In this document: positions 58,231 through 64,000 of the stretch, in pieces
Layout of the letters: every line of letters starts with the position of its first letter
Position numbering within the stretch: position 1 is the first letter of the stretch
Assembly (NCBI GenBank): GCA_003151735.1
Contig: PLYI01000036.1
Coordinates: forward strand, 1 to 64,000
From: Candidatus Bathyarchaeota archaeon
Lineage (GTDB): Archaea; Thermoproteota; Bathyarchaeia; Bathyarchaeales; Bathycorpusculaceae
Length of the DNA stretch: 64,000 bases
Reading direction: 5' to 3'
Translations under genes and position numbers: made by a program
The notes under the pieces: model-generated
Database searches by the model: none
Told to the model about the DNA's origin: nothing
Seen by the model: only the letters and a program-made list of their open reading frames with translations

Positions 58231-60195
58231 CTATTTTTCAGTCTTTACTTTGGTTAACCGAAGAGTGTTTAGCAGAAGCAGCATAGTCACACCGTCATCG
58301 CCGGATGCAACAACGAACCACAAGGGCACAAGTCCCATCAGACCTAAACCGCCTAACATCATCTTGACGACTATAGATGCGGCTATATTCTGCTTTGCGA
58401 TTTCCATAGTTTTGCCGCTTAATTTGACCAGATAAGGTATTTGAGCCAACTCATCTTTAACCAACACGACATCTGCAGACTCCAAAGCAACATCTACGCC
58501 TCCGCCACCCATGGCAATGCCTACGTCCGAAGCGGCTAACGCTGGAGTATCGTTAACCCCATCTCCAACCATAGCCACCAAACCGCGATTGCTCTTCATC
58601 TCTTCAACAATCCTCAATTTATCTTCGGGAAGAAGCTCTGCATGAACCTCATCGACTTCAAGTATTCCAGCAATTTCCTTTGCAATCTCCCGTTTATCTC
58701 CAGTCAACATGGCAGTTCTGATTCCAGCTTTCTTGAATGCTTGAACCGCTTCAACTGCGTCCTTTCTAACGTCATCAATTAAGCAGACAGAGGCTACACC
58801 TACCTTTTGTATGGACACACAAACAGCGGTGTGCTTCTCATTCTCATACGCTACCTCTATTTGGCTGCAGTCGCAAACGTATTCTTTGAGGAGCTCCATA
58901 TTTCCGACCGCAACATGAACACCGTTAACGTAGCCTACGATGCCTTTGCCGGGGACCTCTTTGACTTCAGTTACCTTGAGTTTGGAAAGGTCCATTTTTC
59001 TTTCAACTGCCTCCTTTACGATTGCTTCGGCTACGGGATGGTTTGAAAATTGGTCAAGAGCCGCCGCATACATCAACGCTTGATCACCCAATCTTTCCGT
59101 GGATTTGATTTCGTGAACTGCAGGTTTACCCAGTGTAAGGGTCCCAGTTTTATCGAACACTACAGTCTTGACTTTGGCTAATTTTTCAACGTAGATTCCA
59201 CCTTTGATTATGACTCCTCTTTTTGCGGCAACAGTTATCGCCGTGAAAATTGTTGCCGGGACGGATACTATGAAAGCGCTAGGACAAGAAATCACCAGAA
59301 GTATCAAAGAGCGGTAAAGCCAAGTTTGGAAAGTGCCGCCAACAAGTGCAGGTAGTGCTACTGCAGTGAATACTGCAAGAGCTATCACAATTGGTACGTA
59401 GACTTTGGCAAATTTGTCAACGAGTTTTTCAACTGAAGCTTTTCTCTTTCGCGATTCAATTACGAGCTTCACAATTCTAGAAACTAAGGTTTCCGCTGCT
59501 TGCTTGGTAACGACTATTTTGATGACGCCGTTGGTGCTTAAGGTGCCAGCATAAACTGTGTCTCCTAATTTCCGTAACAGTGGCACTGATTCCCCAGTTA
59601 CTAATGCTTGGTCCATGTGTGAGAAGCCTTCGATGATTGTGCCATCGAGGGGGATTCTCTCACCCGGCTTTACCAGTATTATCGTGCCAGATGAGACTTC
59701 TTTGATGTTTACGCTTTTTTCTGTGTCTTCAATTATTACTCTTGCTTGGTCAGGCATGAAGCTGGAAAGCTTCTCAACTGTTTTGCGGGCTCTGTCTTCG
59801 ATGTAGCCTTCAAAGTATTCAGCCAGGGAGTACAGGAAAAGTACTGTTGCTGCTTCGAAGAGAAAGTCCAAGTACAAAGCGCCTAAGGCGGCTACTGCCA
59901 TAAGAAATTCTACTGAGAACTTTCTCTCTAGAACTAACTCTTTGATTCCGATAAAGCCTATGTATACTCCTGCGCCAAGGACTGAGACGTGAAAAATGAT
60001 AGTTGCAACTGTGGCGGGCTCGTTTAATATGGGCAGCGTAAAGCCTAGTGGGATGCCTTTTGCAAAGAGGTCCAGTATCCCAGCGATAATTATAGTTAAT
60101 CCTAAAACTACGGCAAGAACTACAAATTTTTTCTTGCTTTCGTTTTCTTCGAATTCTTCAATCCCAGCTTCTGGCTCTTTGTTACCTTTTTCCAA
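58231..60195 (-). CDS. Heavy-metal P1B-type ATPase with CPS metal site
   Basis: This pump has TGES, the phosphorylation site DKTGTLTLGKP and the hinge GDGVNDTPALA. The membrane metal site reads ISCPSAFIVSVPATIF, so the usual second Cys of CPC is Ser. No N-terminal metal-binding domain is present, only a charged stretch. I start at the TTG at 60195, which has AGAGGAAG upstream; the frame is open 24 codons further. It is divergent from NikR, which points to nickel or cobalt as the exported ion rather than zinc or cadmium, although this remains an inference. Confidence 0.85.
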   Translation of the reverse strand: MEKGNKEPEAGIEEFEENESKKKFVVLAVVLGLTIIIAGILDLFAKGIPLGFTLPILNEPATVATIIFHVSVLGAGVYIGFIGIKELVLERKFSVEFLMAVAALGALYLDFLFEAATVLFLYSLAEYFEGYIEDRARKTVEKLSSFMPDQARVIIEDTEKSVNIKEVSSGTIILVKPGERIPLDGTIIEGFSHMDQALVTGESVPLLRKLGDTVYAGTLSTNGVIKIVVTKQAAETLVSRIVKLVIESRKRKASVEKLVDKFAKVYVPIVIALAVFTAVALPALVGGTFQTWLYRSLILLVISCPSAFIVSVPATIFTAITVAAKRGVIIKGGIYVEKLAKVKTVVFDKTGTLTLGKPAVHEIKSTERLGDQALMYAAALDQFSNHPVAEAIVKEAVERKMDLSKLKVTEVKEVPGKGIVGYVNGVHVAVGNMELLKEYVCDCSQIEVAYENEKHTAVCVSIQKVGVASVCLIDDVRKDAVEAVQAFKKAGIRTAMLTGDKREIAKEIAGILEVDEVHAELLPEDKLRIVEEMKSNRGLVAMVGDGVNDTPALAASDVGIAMGGGGVDVALESADVVLVKDELAQIPYLVKLSGKTMEIAKQNIAASIVVKMMLGGLGLMGLVPLWFVVASGDDGVTMLLLLNTLRLTKVKTEK

Positions 60196-60282
60196 GTAAC
60201 TTCCTCTCTTGACCGTTTTGCTGGTAGAAGCCCACAGAAGCCCTATTAAGTTAGTGCTAATCCGCACGATACTCTTATTAGC

Positions 60283-60314
60283 CTATTAATAATATTTGGG
60301 TGTAATGTTAATAG
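60283..60314. promoter_or_regulatory. Candidate NikR operator CTATTAA-N18-TTAATAG
   Basis: A 7-bp inverted repeat with an 18-bp spacer lies between the ATPase gene and nikR, ending 21 bp before nikR. NikR sites in other organisms have two short arms separated by about 14-16 bp. The arms here are AT-rich, so chance cannot be excluded. Confidence 0.4.
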
Positions 60315-60334
60315 TGGATGGAGCCCTGTAATTC

Positions 60335-60733
60335 ATGACTGTAATAAGCATAACCTTGCCCTCGGACTTATTGAGCAAGTTTGATGAGTTTATGAAGGCA
60401 AGAGGTTACTGCAGTAGGTCTGAGGCGTATCGAGATGCAGTGCGTAGTCTTATGTCTGATTCGGAGCTTGCTAAAGCTGAAACGGGGAGGGTGGCTGCAA
60501 CGATTATGACAACTTGCGACTATGCTAGAAAAGACGTGGACGTGAAGCTTACTGAGATTAGACATGAGTTTGACGATGTTGTAATTGAGAACGTCCATAG
60601 GCATATCGATGACAAATATTGTTTAGAGATTTTTATAAGTCAAGGTGACAATGACAGGATTCTAAACTTGATCAGCAGGCTCAGAGGGATGCATGGCATT
60701 CAACAAGTTAGAGCTATGTTTATGCCTCTATAA
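60335..60733 (+). CDS. nikR: NikR nickel-responsive regulator (132 aa)
   Basis: An N-terminal ribbon-helix-helix (VISITLPSDLLSKFDEFMKA, RSEAYRDAVRSL) is joined to the ACT-like nickel-binding domain. The nickel ligands are present as His in TEIRHEFDD and His-x-His...Cys in NVHRHIDDKYCLEIF. NikR represses nickel uptake when nickel is high. Targets in reach are the divergent P-type ATPase and possibly the permease at 37020. Confidence 0.92.
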   Translation: MTVISITLPSDLLSKFDEFMKARGYCSRSEAYRDAVRSLMSDSELAKAETGRVAATIMTTCDYARKDVDVKLTEIRHEFDDVVIENVHRHIDDKYCLEIFISQGDNDRILNLISRLRGMHGIQQVRAMFMPL

Positions 60734-60850
60734 TCTGCCAATATCCACTATCACGATACCCAAGACTTCTGCCGCCGTAACTGAAACCGCATGAATTTGT
60801 AAGTGCTACGGCAGCCTCTCTTCTCGACAATGTGTTCACTGTTGCAAAAG

Positions 60851-61762
60851 TTATTTTCGTTTTCCACAGCGATAAAGTACGTAAATTCCTAACAGCATAA
60901 TTAACCCAGCTACCAACTGAATAGGTGTGAATGCTTCGCCTAAGACAACAAAAGCAAGTGCTGCACCAAAAAGAGAAGATAATGAAAAGATTACGCCCGT
61001 CCTCATCGACCCTATTTTTCGGAGGGCAAAAAAGAAAAACAGGATAGAGAATGCTATGCTAAATGCTCCAACAAACAGAATGTAAGGTATAGAAACTAAC
61101 GGAATGGTGAAACTGAATCCAAGCAAGACCGATATTCCCAGTAGGGCTAAACCGCCGACAAAACATTTCAAACCGGTCACTAGAAGTATGTCTCTTTTTC
61201 TGCTCAAGAATTTGCTTAGGTTGTTGTCGATTCCCCAAAAGAAACAGGCTCCAACGATTAAGAGATTTCCAAGGATGTTTTCGGACAAAGAAAGGTTTTG
61301 GAACGCTCCATTAGTAGTAACGAAAATTACTCCGATTAGTAACATAAGGATTCCAATGTACTCTTTTTTTGCGCAACGTTCATTTAGGAAAATAAAGGCA
61401 ATTGCAACGGTAAAAAGTGATTCAGCGTTAAGAAGAAGAGAAGCATTAATCGCTGTTGTTTGGCTGAGTCCATTTAGGAGAAGTAAAGGTGCAATTGTGG
61501 AACCGCAAAGAATCACGAGGGCGAGAATTTTATAGTCTTTTTTTGTTATTTTGCGTTCTGTTTCTGGTGAGTCAATCTTGGCTAGAATCTTTGGGCATAA
61601 GGGTGACAGGTGAATTGTGAAAAGTAAAATTCCAGCAACAAAGTAAATCATTCCAGCAACAACTGTTGGGTTTACATTTTCTAAAGCAATCTTGTTTAGA
61701 GTAGAACTTGCCCCAAACAGAATCGCTGAAACGACAGCTGCAACGTAACCCCAATGATGAGA
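60851..61762 (-). CDS. EamA/DMT-type transporter (303 aa)
   Basis: Ten membrane segments arranged as two EamA halves (about 5-135 and 150-300) are seen, with typical starts such as VVSAILFGASSTLNKIALEN and the end LVAGLIMLLGIYVLYRCGKR. I start at Met22 of the longer frame (61762), directly before the first segment. Family members export amino acids or other metabolites; the substrate here is not predictable. Confidence 0.82.
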   Translation of the reverse strand, partial: SHHWGYVAAVVSAILFGASSTLNKIALENVNPTVVAGMIYFVAGILLFTIHLSPLCPKILAKIDSPETERKITKKDYKILALVILCGSTIAPLLLLNGLSQTTAINASLLLNAESLFTVAIAFIFLNERCAKKEYIGILMLLIGVIFVTTNGAFQNLSLSENILGNLLIVGACFFWGIDNNLSKFLSRKRDILLVTGLKCFVGGLALLGISVLLGFSFTIPLVSIPYILFVGAFSIAFSILFFFFALRKIGSMRTGVIFSLSSLFGAALAFVVLGEAFTPIQLVAGLIMLLGIYVLYRCGKRK

Positions 61763-61913
61763 CATTAAGTGTACCTTAATCTGATTGGGTACTTTTAACT
61801 TCTTAGTTTGATGAGGAAACTCCAATTCAATCTCAACTAGAGAGACACATCAGATAAAAAACCTCGGAAAAAATACCAAAGAATCCTCTACGTTATACCA
61901 AAATGGCTATTAT

Positions 61914-62096
61914 TTATTGACAAGACTGGCATGTCTGGAAAGTAAACCGCTTTTTAGTGATCTCAATACTACAAGAGCCAGCCTGGACTCTGCAATAATC
62001 CTCGCAGTCTTGAGTTATTCTCCTTTCTGAGTATCCGAGACCACAAATATCACAGAGAAAAACTGTTCCATCTCCAACCTTCTTTTCTGTAACCAA
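61914..62096 (-). CDS. Small Cys-rich archaeal protein (60 aa)
   Basis: The TTG-started protein has CDICGLGYSERRITQDCEDY followed by CRVQAGSCSIEITK and ends QTCQSCQ. The pattern CxxCGxxY...CExxC...C is known to me from small archaeal proteins of unknown function. Likely zinc-binding. It stands alone between the EamA gene and the last module. Confidence 0.65.
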   Translation of the reverse strand: MVTEKKVGDGTVFLCDICGLGYSERRITQDCEDYCRVQAGSCSIEITKKRFTFQTCQSCQ

Positions 62097-62321
62097 AAGC
62101 AGACATCCCTAAAAATAATTAATGTTAAAAGTATTTAAAAATACTCAAAAAATCAATTGCCTGTGTTTTTAAGAAAAAAAGGATTTTGCGTTTTTCTTAA
62201 GAGAACCTGTTGCAACAGTCACGGCAGAGGAAAGGAGAATTTCCCTGAACGAGTTTTCCATATGGATGCTGCTTGTCCATGGTGTTTCAGAATTACGTAA
62301 GAAAGACCTATAAGCCCGTTA

Positions 62322-62336
62322 TTCTATATATTAGAA
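62322..62336. promoter_or_regulatory. Dyad TTCTA-N5-TAGAA upstream of the 62502 gene
   Basis: A perfect 5-bp inverted repeat with further TTAGAATATT sequence following lies downstream of CCTATAAG (62308-62315). By analogy with the 48121 dyad it may be the operator for the ArsR protein encoded at 63399. Confidence 0.45.
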
Positions 62337-62408
62337 TATTAGAATGTGTGCGATAGTTTAAGGTTGAAACCGAGACCAAGAAGGATGTTAACTCAGCCTT
62401 CAACAAGC

Positions 62409-62443
62409 GTTTCAAAACTGTTTCACGATTGTTTCAGCCAACT
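62409..62443 (+). promoter_or_regulatory. Triple GTTTCA direct repeat before the 62502 gene
   Basis: GTTTCA begins at 62409, 62420 and 62431, exactly 11 bp apart, and runs into GCCAACT. It ends 59 bp before the start codon. This is the most regular copy of the element. Confidence 0.7.
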
Positions 62444-62501
62444 ATCATATCACTCCAAGACATTAGTATATCATAATAAAAACAAAAATGAGGTAAAAAA
62501 A

Positions 62502-63338
62502 ATGAAAACCTGGAAAATAATAACAATCTTTAGTGTTGCAGCGATTACAGCTGCATTGTTAGCTTCATCCGCATTTGCCGCGGCCATGATGGGCGGCGGT
62601 GGTTACGGAGGCTATGGAGGAATGATGGGAGGAGGCTACGGAACCGGCTACGGATACAACAGCCCACCATACACAACCGGTACAGCTAACGCTCCAGCAT
62701 CATCAACTCAATACTATCAGCCAGTTTACCCGATGATGTTCGGAGGCGGCATGATGGGTCGATTAGGCAACGGTCAAGGCTTTGGTGGAATGATGAGCGG
62801 CTACGGGTACACAGCACCCTATACCAACACTGGAACACCACTAACAATCTCTAATGCAGTAACAATTGCCCAAAACTATGTGTCCTCGATAGGCAACCCC
62901 GACTTAGTCGTTAAACAAGTTGAAGAATACTCAGCGAACTTCTATGTCCAAGTTAATGAGAAAAGCACCGGCAACGGAGCTTTCGAACTGCTAATTAACA
63001 AATACACAGGCAGCATCTACCCAGAAATGGGACCTAACATGATGTGGAACACCAAGTACGGAATGATGCGAGGCGGAATCTTGGGCGGAATCTTTGGAAC
63101 CCCAACCACAACCATGACAGTAACTGCGGCTCAAGCAACAACTGACGCCCAGCAATACCTAACCAGCTACTTGCCAGGCACCACAACAGGCGACGTAACA
63201 ACCTTCTACGGTTACTACACCATCGAAGTGCTAAACGGCGGAACAACCTATGGCATGCTAAGCGTCAACGGCTACACTGGACAAGTCTGGGTCCACACAT
63301 GGCATGGAACGTTCACACAAGAACAGCAAGTAAGCTAA
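62502..63338 (+). CDS. Secreted Met/Gly-rich protein with two PepSY-like blocks (278 aa)
   Basis: The open frame extends upstream, but the ATG at 62502 (MKTWKIITIFSVAAITAALL) gives the signal peptide shared with its paralogues. GYGGMMGGGYG, MFGGGMMGRLG and FGGMMSGYG are the Met-rich elements. The two PepSY-like blocks hold VKQVEEYSANFYVQVNEKST and GYTGQVWVHTWHGTF. With the ArsR gene (63399) and zinc-ribbon gene (63794) it forms a second copy of the module at 47.2-49.3 kb. Confidence 0.77.
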   Translation: MKTWKIITIFSVAAITAALLASSAFAAAMMGGGGYGGYGGMMGGGYGTGYGYNSPPYTTGTANAPASSTQYYQPVYPMMFGGGMMGRLGNGQGFGGMMSGYGYTAPYTNTGTPLTISNAVTIAQNYVSSIGNPDLVVKQVEEYSANFYVQVNEKSTGNGAFELLINKYTGSIYPEMGPNMMWNTKYGMMRGGILGGIFGTPTTTMTVTAAQATTDAQQYLTSYLPGTTTGDVTTFYGYYTIEVLNGGTTYGMLSVNGYTGQVWVHTWHGTFTQEQQVS

Positions 63339-63398
63339 GAAAACCAATCCCTTTCTTTTTTGTAATTCCATATTTAGACTAATAGAAAACCTAAAGAG

Positions 63399-63779
63399 AT
63401 GAGAAGAATGTTAGAATATTCAAATAAGCAGGAAATCGAAGTGTCGAAACCAACCTTTGACATGTCAATATACGAACTTCAAGCAGAAATTTCAAAAACA
63501 CTAGCACATCCGCTGAGGATTGCTATTCTCCATTACCTAAGAGACGGGGAAAAAACAGTAAACGACCTTACCCAAACATTGGGTGCCAGCCAATCTAACA
63601 TTTCCCAGCATTTAGCGTTACTTCGGCAAAGACAAATTGTCAAGACCAGAAAAGAAGGCTCCACTGTTTATTACCGAGTTGCAAGCCCCAAAATTAGCCA
63701 AGCCTGCGATATGGTAAGAGAAGTTCTCTTAGAACAACTTAACCAAAAACAAGAGATGGCCAAAACCTACACGCCTTGA
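63399..63779 (+). CDS. ArsR/SmtB-type repressor, paralogue (126 aa)
   Basis: The winged helix is like that of the 48135 gene: LAHPLRIAILHYLRDGEKTV, LGASQSNISQHLALLRQRQI, STVYYRVASPKISQACDMVR. It is longer by about 13 residues at the N-terminus. Single Cys in QACDMVREV is conserved with the paralogue. It lies between the PepSY-like gene and the zinc-ribbon gene on one strand and probably controls both. Confidence 0.87.
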   Translation: MRRMLEYSNKQEIEVSKPTFDMSIYELQAEISKTLAHPLRIAILHYLRDGEKTVNDLTQTLGASQSNISQHLALLRQRQIVKTRKEGSTVYYRVASPKISQACDMVREVLLEQLNQKQEMAKTYTP

Positions 63780-63793
63780 GAGGTGACTTGAAA

Positions 63794-63946
63794 ATGTGTC
63801 CTTGTGGATGTAGTTGGGGTTCTGACGATGAGGAAACTGTTGGGAAAGCAGTTCAAGTTGTGATGGTTCCATGCAGGTACTGTGCAGTGCTTTTCCCGCA
63901 GACCGCGACGTTTTGTCCGAATTGTGGAGCAAAAAGAACCGCATGA
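63794..63946 (+). CDS. Small zinc-ribbon protein, paralogue (50 aa)
   Basis: The ATG at 63794 is preceded by AGAGGTGA. MCPCGCSWGSDDEETVG carries three cysteines, then CRYCAVLFPQTATFCPNCGA repeats the zinc ribbon of the 49158 protein. It starts 14 bp after the ArsR stop, so the two are co-transcribed. Metal binding is likely; partner unknown. Confidence 0.72.
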   Translation: MCPCGCSWGSDDEETVGKAVQVVMVPCRYCAVLFPQTATFCPNCGAKRTA

Positions 63947-63988
63947 TTATTTAAGATAAAATTGTTTACATTATAGGAGGATAAAGTT

Positions 63989-64000
63989 TTGTCAAGTTTA
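63989..64000 (+). CDS. Possible start of a further gene cut by the window end
   Basis: GGAGG at 63976-63980 followed 8 bp later by TTG TCA AGT TTA suggests a gene start running off the window. Nothing can be said of the product. Confidence 0.3.

Noticed and set aside
1-64000. CRISPR arrays, rRNA genes and complete tRNA genes
   Set aside because: No regularly spaced repeats with unique spacers, no rRNA-like stretches and no full tRNA cloverleaf were seen on reading both strands by eye; a covariance scan would be the decisive check.

Overview
The window looks archaeal. It carries a TATA-binding-protein repeat, many winged-helix regulators, TATA boxes ahead of start codons, an archaeal-type signal peptidase, NikR, and families of secreted Gly/Met-rich proteins. 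The mix of small Cys-rich proteins, transsulfuration genes and 'MMGG' surface proteins suggests a TACK-type lineage such as Bathyarchaeia, but that placement is an inference from gene style. No rRNA gene, convincing tRNA gene or CRISPR array was seen.

Region 1 (about 0.1-17.3 kb) reads as an integrated mobile element. It opens with an unusual tyrosine recombinase. A two-gene Hachiman-type defence system follows (HamA-like nuclease, HamB-like helicase), next to a SWIM-domain transposase remnant. A minus-strand block then encodes a ribbon-helix-helix/HerA-type ATPase with a frameshift, a large Cys-rich protein, small DNA-binding proteins, a HEPN-motif protein and a 617-residue P-loop protein that may act in replication. 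A 22-bp inverted repeat lies next to a tightly coupled operon whose most striking member is a 100-residue single-repeat ('half') TBP. A small HEXXH protein ends the block.

Region 2 (17.8-26.6 kb) is chromosomal metabolism: cystathionine beta-synthase and gamma-lyase, a membrane TIR protein, two DUF2933-like membrane proteins, a methyltransferase, quinolinate synthase with an overlapping partner gene, and an OsmC protein.

Region 3 (26.7-33.4 kb) is a metal-handling locus: a free YHS-domain protein, a YHS-CopA ATPase, a PadR regulator with a TRASH-like Cys tail, a membrane protein/wHTH pair and a Met-rich PepSY-like secreted protein. After it comes a decayed duplication with broken copies of a small zinc-ribbon family. 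Region 4 (33.4-47 kb) holds a membrane spermidine-synthase-like protein, a nickel/cobalt permease, signal peptidase, methyltransferases, a nucleoside phosphorylase, a peroxiredoxin and several surface proteins.

Region 5 (47-64 kb) has two related modules (PepSY-like protein, ArsR repressor, zinc ribbon), a sulfur/redox cluster (CGGC protein, SQR-like oxidoreductase, cysteine desulfurase), an HxlR-ABC-2 exporter operon, a ModA-like protein, a PAP2 phosphatase, and a heavy-metal P-type ATPase divergent from NikR.

The genes of regions 2-5 appear tied together by shared promoter elements read directly from the sequence. One is a rigid 43-bp promoter architecture present seven times. The second is a direct-repeat element about 50 bp upstream of most 'MMGG' genes. 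The third is a 13-bp palindrome shared by the CBS, OsmC and PadR/membrane-protein loci. Together these suggest one or more metal- or redox-responsive regulons that have not been recognised as such, while the half-TBP and its operon are the most unusual part of the mobile element.
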